From Cyanobacteria bacterium UBA6984 (GTDB lineage Bacteria; Cyanobacteriota; Vampirovibrionia; Gastranaerophilales; Gastranaerophilaceae): 44,210 nt of DNA. The position numbers and the translations under genes are program-made. The notes beneath the pieces were generated by a model. The model was not told the origin of the DNA. It did no database searches and saw only the letters and a program-made list of their open reading frames with translations. The stretch lies in NCBI GenBank assembly GCA_002450015.1, contig DJYG01000001.1, forward strand, positions 1-44,210, written 5' to 3'. Below are positions 8,296 through 16,850 of the stretch, in pieces. The stretch's first letter is position 1. Each line of letters begins with the position of its first letter.

Positions 8296-8313
8296 CAAGT
8301 CCCCCCTTCGACA
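8296..8313 (+). repeat. 18-nt copy of the tRNA-Leu 3' end (att-like)
   Basis: CAAGTCCCCCCTTCGACA is identical to 8077-8094 of the tRNA-Leu gene (3' half of the T arm, acceptor strand and discriminator). The two copies are direct repeats 219 bp apart and flank the terminator and the palindromic element. Duplication of a tRNA 3' end is the usual mark of integration by a tyrosine recombinase. No integrase gene lies between or near, so this may be the scar of a decayed or excised element. Confidence 0.6.
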
Positions 8314-8330
8314 AATTAAACAGCAAAATT

Positions 8331-9443
8331 TTAATCAAATGTATTTGTAAAAAAACTTACCAATGATATTGGATTTATTCTTAAAAGTTTTAAAGTTTTA
8401 GATATAACATAAGCTATCGTAGGATGAGTTATTTCTGTTTCCATAATCTTATAATTCATTTTGCTTCTATTTTTTGCATACACGTTATTTTTGTCAACAA
8501 ACCACAATAATTTTATATATTTTTGCATTAAATCCCTAACTTTGCACCTTGTTGAATAAGATATATTAACCGATGAAAACATAGTAACACCAACATAAGC
8601 AATAAGTTCTCTTAACCCTATGTTAGAAAGATATTGTGAAGATTTTATTGTTTCTATAATATTTATAATTCCTTCAACACAATCTAATATATCAACATCT
8701 GTACGATTTAAATTGTTAATTATACTGTCTTCATTAAGGTGGTAGTAATACCCCAAAATATGAGGTTGAACACATACAGACTTAGAATGTTTTATAACTT
8801 CCGATACAAATAAAAAGTCCTCAAAAACAGTAATGTCTTCATTAAATAGAATATGATGTTTTTTTATAAAATCAAAATCAAACAACTTCCCTGTAACAAA
8901 TACAGCTTGTTCAAAAGGAATATTATTTGCATCGTTATTAATATTATAAACGATTTCTTTATCTGTTCTTGTCTCAAGTTCATTGTATTTTATACTTACA
9001 ATATTACGGTCATCATGTATATTTTTACGAGCATAGGAAACAAACTGCACATTGTTATTTTTCATATAATTCAAAGAATCTTTAATAAAATTTTCTTTTA
9101 AAGCATCATCATCATCTAAAAATGTTACATATTTATTAGTTACAAACTTCATGCCGTAATTTCTTGGACTTGAAGCAGAATGCTTATTGTTATTCAACTT
9201 TAAAAGTTTAACGTTATCATAATCTTTTACTAAATCTTTTATTTCACTGAAAAATTGCTCATTAGTATTATGAACAACAATTATAACCTCTATATTATTA
9301 AATCCAAATGTTTGATTTTTTATAGAATCAAAACAACGTAAAAAATACTTTATATTCGGCTTATGCGTGGGAATAATAACCGAAGCCATTATATTATCAG
9401 TTTTTAATTTTTCAAAATTATTTTGAAGTAGCGTCTGAGACAT
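8331..9443 (-). CDS. Family 2 glycosyltransferase (370 aa)
   Basis: GT-A fold transferase of the GT2 type. The N-terminal domain begins ASVIIPTHKP (about residue 20), with the SPRNYG block near residue 92 and the metal/nucleotide-binding run TFLDDDD near 110, followed by a typical C-terminal acceptor region of about 200 aa. It likely adds a sugar to a surface polysaccharide, teichoic acid-like polymer or glycoprotein; donor and acceptor are unknown. The gene stands alone, with no polysaccharide cluster around it, next to the tRNA-Leu att-like repeat. Cargo of a former integrated element is possible, although its AT-rich composition matches the region. An internal Met at residue 19, just before the domain, is an alternative start. 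Confidence 0.85.
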   Translation of the reverse strand: MSQTLLQNNFEKLKTDNIMASVIIPTHKPNIKYFLRCFDSIKNQTFGFNNIEVIIVVHNTNEQFFSEIKDLVKDYDNVKLLKLNNNKHSASSPRNYGMKFVTNKYVTFLDDDDALKENFIKDSLNYMKNNNVQFVSYARKNIHDDRNIVSIKYNELETRTDKEIVYNINNDANNIPFEQAVFVTGKLFDFDFIKKHHILFNEDITVFEDFLFVSEVIKHSKSVCVQPHILGYYYHLNEDSIINNLNRTDVDILDCVEGIINIIETIKSSQYLSNIGLRELIAYVGVTMFSSVNISYSTRCKVRDLMQKYIKLLWFVDKNNVYAKNRSKMNYKIMETEITHPTIAYVISKTLKLLRINPISLVSFFTNTFD

Positions 9444-9707
9444 TATTTTAGCTCTTTCTTACTTTATTTTAACAATTCAAGATTATGTTCTTTATAATAT
9501 GCATGTACCATTTTAAACTCGTGTAATTATTTTTTACATATTTTTCCAACATAACTCTTTCTTTATTATACATAAAAAAACAAATAAAAATTTTGTTATA
9601 CATTTTAACGAATATTTTTTATTACAATCCTTGGAAATATTATCTTTGACAATATAAAACTAGTAGTGAAATAATCTTTAACTTATTTTTTTAATGGTTT
9701 AACTTTA
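9444..9707. other. AT-rich intergenic spacer
   Basis: 264 bp between the glycosyltransferase start and the pit stop. No ORF, tRNA or strong hairpin is visible. It probably holds the glycosyltransferase promoter (for example a TATTAT-type box on the minus strand near 9497-9503), but no convincing -35/-10 pair can be assigned. Confidence 0.4.
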
Positions 9708-10787
9708 TCATGCTAATTCAAGTGGTGTCTTGTACAAAATAACATATATTAAAGCTGAAATAATCATGCAAGTTGGTATTGTAAAAATCCAAGATAAAAC
9801 TATACTTTTAACAACACTCCATTTTACACTATTTGTTTTTATGTAACTGCCAACTCCTACAATTGCTGATGATATTACGTGAGTAGTGCTTACCGGAAAT
9901 CCAAAATGTGATGAACATAAAATTATACTTGCAGACGCAAATTCTACAGAAAATCCATGTATAGGTTTCATTTTAATAACTTTTGAACTCATTGTTCTTA
10001 TAATTTTCCAACCGCCTGTCATCGTTCCCAGTGCAAGCATCATTGCGCAAGAACATATTACCCATACAGGAATTTCAAAGGTTGTTTCATGAATTACACC
10101 ATAAGTTAATAACGACAAAGTTATTATCCCCATCGTTTTTTGAGCATCATTTGAACCGTGACTGAATGCTAAAAATCCTGAAGAAAAAATTTGTAATTTT
10201 CTAAACGTTTTATTTAAGACTTCAGGTCGAACTTTATAAAATATTCTGATTAAAATTAATATTACCAAAAAACCAACAACAAAGCCTAAAATAGGTGACA
10301 TTACCATTGGAATTAAGACTTTGTTCAAAAGATTGTGCAAATTTATAATTTGAATTGCAGGATGTTCAATTCTCCAAGAAGGAATGCTTATAATAATTTC
10401 ATGAAAATGTTCAAGATTAATAAATGCTCTTGTAAGTGCGGCTCCTAAAAGTCCTCCGATTAAAGCGTGAGATGAACTTGATGGCAAACCCAAAAGCCAA
10501 GTCAACAAATTCCAAATAACCGCACCGGAAAGAGCAGATAAAATTACAAGTTGGGTAATGTATTCTCCTGATATAAGTTCTTTACCAATTGTTTGAGCAA
10601 CGTGTGTACCAAAAAATGCACCTGCAAAATTAAGTGTTGCTGCATAAATAATAGCATATCGAGGATTTAAAGCTTTTGTTGAAATAACTGTTGCTATTGC
10701 ATTTGCAGAATCGTGAAAGCCGTTAATATATTCAAATATATATGCAACTAAAATAACTAAAAATAATAAGATTATTGCTATTGTCAT
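9708..10787 (-). CDS. pit: PiT-family inorganic phosphate transporter (359 aa)
   Basis: Low-affinity phosphate (metal-phosphate)/cation symporter in the cytoplasmic membrane. It has the two inverted PiT signature repeats: GFHDSANAIATVISTKAL near residue 23 and FSHGSNDAQKTMGII near 200. About ten hydrophobic segments are separated by a central polar loop (about 175-195). It starts 4 nt after the PhoU-like gene, a standard pairing in which the DUF47 protein supports or regulates the permease. Confidence 0.95.
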   Translation of the reverse strand: MTIAIILLFLVILVAYIFEYINGFHDSANAIATVISTKALNPRYAIIYAATLNFAGAFFGTHVAQTIGKELISGEYITQLVILSALSGAVIWNLLTWLLGLPSSSSHALIGGLLGAALTRAFINLEHFHEIIISIPSWRIEHPAIQIINLHNLLNKVLIPMVMSPILGFVVGFLVILILIRIFYKVRPEVLNKTFRKLQIFSSGFLAFSHGSNDAQKTMGIITLSLLTYGVIHETTFEIPVWVICSCAMMLALGTMTGGWKIIRTMSSKVIKMKPIHGFSVEFASASIILCSSHFGFPVSTTHVISSAIVGVGSYIKTNSVKWSVVKSIVLSWIFTIPTCMIISALIYVILYKTPLELA

Positions 10788-10791
10788 AATT

Positions 10792-11427
10792 TTAACCGTT
10801 CTTTAACGCTACGTTTAAAATAATATCTGAAACGCTATAACATTCATCAAGTGCGGTTTCTATAACTTTATAAATATCACTTAATTTGATTACTGTTAAA
10901 GATTCAAATTCACCTGAAAATAATTTTTTCATTGCTCTGTAATGAATTTCATCTCCAATTGCTCCAATTTCTTTCATTATTTCACAACTTGCTGTTATTT
11001 CCCTTGTTTTGGAGAGTGTTTTTAATAATGCAACTCCTGTAAACAATTCTTTAGCTGCTCTTAATATGGTAGCTGCTTGTTGTGTTAATTCTTCCGGATA
11101 AAATTGAAATTTATAAACATCTAAAATGAAAATTGCTTGAGCAAATTTCTTATTAATTCTTGTCAACATACTTGCAAGTGTTTGTATGTCCTCTCTGTCT
11201 ATTGGAGTAATGAAAGTAGAATTTAAAAGAGATAACGTTTCATGTTCAAAAGATAAACCTCTGTTTTTTAATGCTTTTGTTTTCATTATGAGGTCGTCTG
11301 TAATTTCACACCCTTTTATTATTTCATTTAATATTGCTGCTAATTCGCTGCAATTTTTTGCTGAATTTTCTAAGCATTCATAAAAAACATTATTTCTTGG
11401 TGGTAATAATTTTTCTAAAATATTCAT
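10792..11427 (-). CDS. PhoU-like DUF47 protein, Pit accessory (211 aa)
   Basis: All-helical PhoU-like protein of the DUF47/TIGR00153 family, with family motifs near the N-terminus (EKLLPPRNNVFYECLENSAKNC without further interruption), the TPIDREDI block (metal-binding E/D residues, about 74-81) and the GDEIHYRAMKKLFSG region near 155. It lies immediately upstream of pit. A TATAAT box on the minus strand at 11478-11483 could drive the pair, though a good -35 is not visible. The role is regulation or assistance of Pit transport, by family analogy. Confidence 0.9.
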   Translation of the reverse strand: MNILEKLLPPRNNVFYECLENSAKNCSELAAILNEIIKGCEITDDLIMKTKALKNRGLSFEHETLSLLNSTFITPIDREDIQTLASMLTRINKKFAQAIFILDVYKFQFYPEELTQQAATILRAAKELFTGVALLKTLSKTREITASCEIMKEIGAIGDEIHYRAMKKLFSGEFESLTVIKLSDIYKVIETALDECYSVSDIILNVALKNG

Positions 11428-11511
11428 TTTTATTTTTTCCTAATTTTTACGAACCAAAAATCCTAAAAATTTTTGTAATTATAGAACTCTTTTACAAAGC
11501 TATATATAAAT

Positions 11512-12522
11512 TTATACTTTCATTTCTTTTTCAAAGCCAAACAAAGAACTTATTGATTCATCATCATGTATTCTTGATATTGCTTGTGCCAAAAGATTTG
11601 CAACTGATAACTGCGTGATCTTTTCCGGTAAATTATCTGTATCAAGAGGTATAGTGTTTGTTACGATAACTTCTTTAATTGGAGCATCTTCCAATCTTTG
11701 AATTGCAAGACCTGAGAATACAGGGTGTACTGCGCATACATATATATCTTTTGCACCTTCTTTTTTTAGAAGTTTTGCCGCCTCTGTTATAGAGCCTGCT
11801 GTATCTATAATATCATCACACATTACACAAATTTTGTCTTTTACATCACCAATAACACAATTAGCTATTGCTTCATTATGTTTGTCACGTCGTTTATCAA
11901 TAATTGCAAGTGTGCATCCCAAATCTTTAGCGAAATTTCTGGCTCTTTTAACTCCGCCTGTATCAGGGCTTACAGCAACTACATCGTCAGGATTTAAGTT
12001 TAAATTTTTTATGTGATTTACAAGAATTGATGTGGCAAAAATGTGATCAACAAGAATGTTAAAGAATCCCTGTATTTGACCTGAATGCAAATCTACTGCC
12101 AATACTCTGCTGCAACCGGCAGTCGTTAATAAATCTGCAACAAGCTTTGCTGTAATAGCTTCACGTCCTGAAGTTTTTCTGTCTTGTCTGGCATAGCCGT
12201 AGTATGGAATGACCGCAGTAATTGATTTTGCACTTGCACGTTTAAATGCATCTACAATAATCAATAATTCCATTAAGCTTTGATTAACCGGTTTACATAA
12301 TGGTTGGATAATAAATACATCATCACCTCTTACACTGTCTTTGACCTGAACATATATTTCACCATCTGAAAAATCTTTTATAACAATTGGACCTAATGTT
12401 GTTCCAAGCGCATCAGCTACTTCTTGTGCTAATTTGGGATTTGAACGTCCTGCAAATAATTTTATGTCATGAGTAGGATTGATTTCTCGTTCCAATTGTT
12501 TGTAAACTTCCTCTTTTATCAT
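11512..12522 (-). CDS. prs: Ribose-phosphate pyrophosphokinase (336 aa)
   Basis: Makes PRPP from ribose 5-phosphate and ATP for nucleotide, His and Trp synthesis. Family motifs are clear: the N-terminal KLFAGRSNPKLA, the DGEIYVQV segment, the flexible loop YARQDRKTSGRE, the metal/PRPP region AVDLHSGQIQGFF, SPDTGGVKRAR and the ribose-5-P loop DDIIDTAGS. I chose ATG 12522, which has AAAGGA six bases upstream; an in-frame TTG at 12537 overlaps that ribosome-binding site and is unlikely. Downstream of rdgB on the same strand. Confidence 0.96.
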   Translation of the reverse strand: MIKEEVYKQLEREINPTHDIKLFAGRSNPKLAQEVADALGTTLGPIVIKDFSDGEIYVQVKDSVRGDDVFIIQPLCKPVNQSLMELLIIVDAFKRASAKSITAVIPYYGYARQDRKTSGREAITAKLVADLLTTAGCSRVLAVDLHSGQIQGFFNILVDHIFATSILVNHIKNLNLNPDDVVAVSPDTGGVKRARNFAKDLGCTLAIIDKRRDKHNEAIANCVIGDVKDKICVMCDDIIDTAGSITEAAKLLKKEGAKDIYVCAVHPVFSGLAIQRLEDAPIKEVIVTNTIPLDTDNLPEKITQLSVANLLAQAISRIHDDESISSLFGFEKEMKV

Positions 12523-12576
12523 AAAAAATCCTTTCAACCTTCTGCTACTGATTTTATTATAATATTAAAATTTTCT

Positions 12577-13146
12577 TTATGACATATTTTGTAAAAATTT
12601 TAAAACTTTTTTTAATGCAATTGCTCTATGTGAAATTTTATTTTTTTCTTCAGAAGTCAACTCTGCCATTGTTTTAGAATATCCGTCAACAAGAAATATC
12701 GGGTCATAACCAAATCCGTTTATACCCTTTCTTTTTTTTACAATATATCCCTTGCACTCACCTGTTGTCTGATAAATCATATTACCTTTATCGTCTAAAA
12801 GTGTCATGCAGCAAACAAATTTTGCCGCACGATTGTTAGTGCCGGATAATTCATTTAAAAGTTTTTCAATTTTTTCATTTTGAGTTCCGGCATATCTTGC
12901 AGAATAAAGTCCGGGCGCGCCATCTAAAGCTTCAACACATAATCCTGAATCATCAGCTAAACAATATGTTTTTGAAACTCTATATGCTTCTTTTGCCTTA
13001 ATTAATGAGTTTTCTTCAAAAGTTGAGCCGTTTTCAATCGGGGTAAATCCTTCATTTGGTAATGCAAATTCAATGTTGCAATCTCCACATATTGCTTTAA
13101 CTTCTTCTAATTTATGTGGATTTGCTGTTGCAAATACAATTTTCAT
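12577..13146 (-). CDS. rdgB: Non-canonical purine NTP pyrophosphatase RdgB/HAM1 (189 aa)
   Basis: House-cleaning enzyme that hydrolyses dITP, dXTP and ITP to monophosphates. Family motifs: FATANPHKLEEV at the N-terminus, ADDSGLCVEALDGAPGLYSARYAG with pairing broken here as ADDSGL then GAPGLYSARYAG, GFGYDPIF, and the C-terminal SHRAIA. The ATG at 13146 has GGAG six bases upstream; an upstream TTG (13158) inside uppS is rejected. One base separates it from the uppS stop, so the two are co-translated. Confidence 0.95.
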   Translation of the reverse strand: MKIVFATANPHKLEEVKAICGDCNIEFALPNEGFTPIENGSTFEENSLIKAKEAYRVSKTYCLADDSGLCVEALDGAPGLYSARYAGTQNEKIEKLLNELSGTNNRAAKFVCCMTLLDDKGNMIYQTTGECKGYIVKKRKGINGFGYDPIFLVDGYSKTMAELTSEEKNKISHRAIALKKVLKFLQNMS

Positions 13147-13147
13147 T

Positions 13148-13858
13148 TTATACTCCAAATCTTCTTTGTCGATTTTTAAATTCCATAATTGCGTCTGTCA
13201 AAGCTTCTTTATTAAATTCAGGCCAGAACTTTTGTGTAACATAAAATTCTGAATATGCTATCTGCCATAAAAGATAATTAGATATTCTCATTTCTCCACC
13301 GGTTCTGATAAGCAAATCAGGATCAGGAACATCTTTTGTGTATAAATTGTCACTAATTAATTTTTCCGTAATATCATCAGTGGAAATACCTGATTTAACA
13401 ATATTTTTAACCGCATTAACAATTTCATCCCTAGAACCGTAATTAAATGCAATTTGCAATGTAACTCCGCTGTTATTATTTGTTAAATCTGAAGATTCTT
13501 TTAGAATTTCCTGTAATTTTGGAGCTAATTTTGTTGTATCACCTATAAATTTAATTCTTACGTTTTTTTTATTCATTTCAAGAGTTTCAGTTTTTAATGT
13601 TTTGCAAAATAAATCCATTAAAAAATCAACTTCTTCTTGCTTTCTTTTCCAATTTTCAGTTGAAAAGGCATACACAGTTAAATATTTAATTCCAAAGTCA
13701 TCGCAAGCTTTTAGGGTTTCTTTTAGAGCGTCAACACCTTTTTTATGTCCCATTGCTGTTGGTAAATTTTTTAGTTTTGCCCAACGTCTGTTGCCATCCA
13801 TTATAACAGCAATATGCTTAAGCCCAGTTTCTTTTACTATTTCAATAATATTGTCCAT
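13148..13858 (-). CDS. uppS: Undecaprenyl diphosphate synthase (236 aa)
   Basis: Cis-prenyltransferase that makes the C55 lipid carrier for peptidoglycan and surface polysaccharides. It shows the catalytic MDGNRRWA block (Asp21), the GHKKG segment, YAFSTENW, and the C-terminal PDLLIRTGGEMRISNYLLW region with the conserved Arg/Ser residues. The product is probably the long-chain carrier, since this is the only such gene seen here. It heads the uppS-rdgB-prs operon and is divergent from padR. Confidence 0.97.
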   Translation of the reverse strand: MDNIIEIVKETGLKHIAVIMDGNRRWAKLKNLPTAMGHKKGVDALKETLKACDDFGIKYLTVYAFSTENWKRKQEEVDFLMDLFCKTLKTETLEMNKKNVRIKFIGDTTKLAPKLQEILKESSDLTNNNSGVTLQIAFNYGSRDEIVNAVKNIVKSGISTDDITEKLISDNLYTKDVPDPDLLIRTGGEMRISNYLLWQIAYSEFYVTQKFWPEFNKEALTDAIMEFKNRQRRFGV

Positions 13859-13888
13859 AATCTTCCGCTAAATAATAATAACAATTTT

Positions 13889-13917
13889 ATTTTAAACTAA
13901 ATCATAAATTTCTACAA
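13889..13917 (-). promoter_or_regulatory. uppS promoter
   Basis: On the minus strand TTGTAG (13912-13917) and TAAAAT (13889-13894) are separated by 17 bp, upstream of the uppS ATG. It lies in the 79-bp divergent gap with padR, so a PadR-type repressor bound here could affect both directions. Confidence 0.5.
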
Positions 13918-13937
13918 GTTTATGATAAAATCAGGTT

Positions 13938-14462
13938 ATGATAGAAATTTTAATATTATATGCAGTGTTAAACCGAGAGCTTACAATGTATGGAATACAA
14001 AAAGCAATAGCAGACAATTTTGCTCCATACACAAAGCCCAGTTTTGGTGTTATAAATCCGGCTCTAAGACGATTAGAAAAAAGCGGATTTATATCATCAA
14101 GAAGGACTTTCTCCGAAGGTGGAAAACAATCGGGTTTTTATATAATAACAAATGATGGGAAAAAAGAGTTAAAAAGATTGTTATTGGAAGATTGGACAGA
14201 AAATCCCATACAATTTTTTTCAAATGCTAGTATAAAAATAGCTTGCGCTTCAGTGCTTTCAAAGGAAGATATAAGTATATTATTTGAAAAAATAAAAACA
14301 CAGGCTTTAGAGCATAAGTTTGATGCTGAAAACATTCTTAATGACGAATATATATCATTGACCTTTTATCAAAAAAATGTTCTTGAAAATACTGTTAATG
14401 AATATCAAAATTTTGTTTTGTTAATAGAAAATTTGGAGAAAGAAAATGCCGGCAATCGTTAG
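13938..14462 (+). CDS. PadR-family transcriptional regulator (174 aa)
   Basis: Winged-helix DNA-binding protein: the N-terminal ~80 residues match the PadR domain (ILYAVLNRELTMYGIQKAI, then a recognition region and a GKQSGFYIITNDGKKELKRL wing). The C-terminal ~90 residues are helical, as in PadR dimerisation domains. PadR proteins usually repress efflux or stress genes and may bind small ligands, none of which can be named here. Its 3' end overlaps the next gene by 17 nt, so the regulator and the radical-SAM protein are co-transcribed. The leader is very short: a TATGAT box at 13921-13926 puts the transcription start close to the ATG. Confidence 0.85.
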   Translation: MIEILILYAVLNRELTMYGIQKAIADNFAPYTKPSFGVINPALRRLEKSGFISSRRTFSEGGKQSGFYIITNDGKKELKRLLLEDWTENPIQFFSNASIKIACASVLSKEDISILFEKIKTQALEHKFDAENILNDEYISLTFYQKNVLENTVNEYQNFVLLIENLEKENAGNR

Positions 14463-15711
14463 TAGTGTTGAATTAGGTTCAATTGCAGATGAAATAAATA
14501 TTGAAGCCGGAGATGAAATACTTTCTATTGACGATTGTGAACTAACCGATTTAATAGATTACAATTTCTATTGCAAATCTGAATTTCTAACAATTTCCGT
14601 AAAAAAAATTAGCGGCGAACTTGAGGATATTGAAATAGAAAAAGATTTTGATGAACCTCTGGGTATTATATTTGAATCGGCTGTGTTTGACAAAATTAAG
14701 CCTTGTTTAAACAAATGTATTTTTTGTTTTGTTGACCAGCAACCTAAAGGATTAAGAGATACTTTATACGTTAAAGATGATGATTACAGACTCTCTTATT
14801 TGCAGGGAACATATATTACCCTTACAAATTTGAAAGAAGAAGATAAAGCAAGAATTTCAAAAATGCATCTTGGACCTCTTTATGTATCTGTTCATACAAC
14901 AAATCCGGATTTAAGAGTTAAAATGTTGAAAAATCCAAATGCAAAAAATATAATGGAAAATTTAAGATGGTTTAAAAAACAGGAAATTCCTATTCATTGT
15001 CAAATAGTTTTATGTCCCGGATATAATGACGGTAAAGAACTTGATAGGACTCTAAAAGACTTGAAATCATTGAAAGATACTGTTTTATCAGTTGCAATTG
15101 TTCCTGTCGGACTAACCCAATTTAGAACGGAAGAATTAAAGAAAGTCGATAAAGAAATAGCAAAAGAAACTCTAAAAATTGCTTCTAAATATAAAAACGT
15201 ATGTTGTTCAGATGAGTTTTTTTTACTTGCAGAAGAAGAAATTCCTCCGTCAGAATATTATGGTAATTTTTCACAATTAAGTGATGGAGTGGGTTCATTA
15301 AGATTATTAATTGATGATTTTAAAACAATTAGTTTGCCAAAATCAATAAATAAAAAAACAAAGCTCACACTTGCAACTTCTTATGCTGCAAAAACGGCTA
15401 TTGAGTTTATTTGTAAAGAATTAAATAAAGTTGAAAACTTGACCTGCGAGTGTGTTCCCGTAAAATCAACATACTGGGGTAATAATATTACTGTTGCGGG
15501 ATTAATTACTTCAGATGATTTGATAAATGCAATAAAGGATATTAAATCTGATATTACTATTATTCCTTCAGTTATGCTGAAACCATTTTCTGAAGACTTC
15601 TTAGATGGTAACACTCTAAGCTATGTAAAAGAAAAAACAAATAAAAAATTTTTTATAGTAAAAAATTCAAATTCAGCAAAAGAAATTGTAGAGATGCTTA
15701 AAACTCTTTAG
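14446..15711 (+). CDS. DUF512 PDZ/radical-SAM protein (421 aa)
   Basis: Member of the DUF512 family, of unproven function. An N-terminal PDZ-like domain (residues 1-70, with EAGDEILSID) is followed by a radical-SAM core with C87-x3-C91-x2-C94 (CLNKCIFC) for the 4Fe-4S cluster, VSVHTTNPDLR and CPGYNDG segments, and the C-terminal DUF512 domain. This family is widespread in Firmicutes and Cyanobacteria and has been annotated, without strong proof, as a putative Fe-S oxidoreductase. ATG 14446 lies inside padR with GGAGAAAG upstream. Its stop overlaps the convergent cobO stop by four bases. Confidence 0.92.
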   Translation: MPAIVSSVELGSIADEINIEAGDEILSIDDCELTDLIDYNFYCKSEFLTISVKKISGELEDIEIEKDFDEPLGIIFESAVFDKIKPCLNKCIFCFVDQQPKGLRDTLYVKDDDYRLSYLQGTYITLTNLKEEDKARISKMHLGPLYVSVHTTNPDLRVKMLKNPNAKNIMENLRWFKKQEIPIHCQIVLCPGYNDGKELDRTLKDLKSLKDTVLSVAIVPVGLTQFRTEELKKVDKEIAKETLKIASKYKNVCCSDEFFLLAEEEIPPSEYYGNFSQLSDGVGSLRLLIDDFKTISLPKSINKKTKLTLATSYAAKTAIEFICKELNKVENLTCECVPVKSTYWGNNITVAGLITSDDLINAIKDIKSDITIIPSVMLKPFSEDFLDGNTLSYVKEKTNKKFFIVKNSNSAKEIVEMLKTL

Positions 15712-16283
15712 TATTCAATACCTTCTCTTGCAACAACTCCTGTATCCCAGTAATGTTTTACAGGTACAATTTTTGAAACAAGATGTGCAATTTCAACAAT
15801 TTCAGGCTTTGCATTTCTACCGGTTAAAACAATTTCCATTTCATCCGGTTTATTTTTTAAAGTTTCAATAACATCATCTAAATCAATCAAACCTAAATCA
15901 ATAGCAATATTTGCTTCATCCATTATGATTAAATTGTATTCATTATTTTTGATGGCTTCTTTAACAACTTTCCAACCTTTTTGAATTTCTGTTTCATCTG
16001 AGGAACATACATTGTTTGAATATACAATTCTGTTTAAGCCTGCCTGAACTACCGTTAAATTATCATTAATTTCAGGAGATAATTTTTTGAATGATATTAA
16101 CTCGCCATAATTATCTCCTCCCTTTGTAAACATGACAAGTAAAACTTTCCAATTTCTTCCTAATGCCCTCATGCATAAACCAAGAGAAGCTGTTGTCTTA
16201 CCTTTTCCATCTCCGGTATATACCTGAATATATCCGTGTTTTGCCCAGTCAGGGTTAAATAATTGATTTTCTTCTTGTTTCAT
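15708..16283 (-). CDS. cobO: Cob(I)yrinic acid a,c-diamide adenosyltransferase (191 aa)
   Basis: BtuR/CobO-type ATP:corrinoid adenosyltransferase, which forms adenosylcobalamin or its precursors. P-loop GDGKGKTT (24-31) in the family's unusual form, then GLCMRALGR, MFTKGG, IIMDEANIA and VLTGRNA motifs. No other cobalamin genes lie nearby, which suggests corrinoid salvage or synthesis genes elsewhere. It is divergent from the folate gene with only 26 bp between starts. No cobalamin riboswitch is visible in that gap. Confidence 0.93.
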   Translation of the reverse strand: MKQEENQLFNPDWAKHGYIQVYTGDGKGKTTASLGLCMRALGRNWKVLLVMFTKGGDNYGELISFKKLSPEINDNLTVVQAGLNRIVYSNNVCSSDETEIQKGWKVVKEAIKNNEYNLIIMDEANIAIDLGLIDLDDVIETLKNKPDEMEIVLTGRNAKPEIVEIAHLVSKIVPVKHYWDTGVVAREGIEY

Positions 16284-16309
16284 ACCATGATTTATTATAT
16301 ATTAAAAAA

Positions 16310-16819
16310 ATGGATAATAAAACAGATTTTAGAATATATGCAAAAACTATCAGAAAAGAGCTTGATATGGAAAGTATCAGCGAAAAGTTATGTCAAAAAA
16401 TAAGACTTTGTACTGAATATAAAAAAGCTATGAATGTTATGATTTTTTATCCTCTTAAGCATGAAGTCAATTTATTAAATTTACTAAGTGACAAAAAAAA
16501 ATTTTATTTACCTCGCATTAATGGAAATAAACTTGATGTATGTTCATACGAATTGGGTGATAAACTTAGCATAAGTGCTTTTAAAACAAGAGAACCACTA
16601 ACATCCAAAGTGTCATCAGATTTGTTAGATTTAATATTACTTCCTGCACTTGCTGTTGATAAATATAATTATAGACTTGGATATGGGAAAGGTTATTTCG
16701 ACAGATTTTTAGCAAAAAATTCTGCCACGACTATTGTGCCTATTCCAAAAGAACTTGTATTTGAGAAGTTACCGTTTGAAACTCATGACAAAAAAGTTGA
16801 TATTGTAATAACTCAATAA
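16310..16819 (+). CDS. 5-Formyltetrahydrofolate cyclo-ligase (169 aa)
   Basis: MTHFS family: converts 5-formyl-THF to 5,10-methenyl-THF using ATP. The diagnostic C-terminal motif GYGKGYFDRFL is present near residue 126, as is the LPRING-type segment near 62. The length is slightly below the usual 180-190 aa, mainly through a short N-terminus. It fits the one-carbon theme with the glycine cleavage genes in this window, but they are not in one operon. Confidence 0.92.
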   Translation: MDNKTDFRIYAKTIRKELDMESISEKLCQKIRLCTEYKKAMNVMIFYPLKHEVNLLNLLSDKKKFYLPRINGNKLDVCSYELGDKLSISAFKTREPLTSKVSSDLLDLILLPALAVDKYNYRLGYGKGYFDRFLAKNSATTIVPIPKELVFEKLPFETHDKKVDIVITQ

Positions 16820-16848
16820 AAAATCGGATTATATAATCCGATTTTTTG
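16818..16848. terminator. Bidirectional terminator
   Basis: Inverted repeat AAAAAATCGGATTATA / TATAATCCGATTTTTT between the convergent cyclo-ligase and aroF genes. It has A-runs and T-runs on both sides, so it can serve either strand. Confidence 0.88.
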
Positions 16849-16850
16849 TG

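Noticed and set aside
12523..12537. Longer prs start (TTG at 12537)
   Set aside because: It would overlap the AAAGGA ribosome site of the ATG at 12522 and adds five residues not found in the family.
16284..16309. Cobalamin riboswitch ahead of cobO
   Set aside because: Only 26 bp separate the divergent starts, too little for an aptamer.
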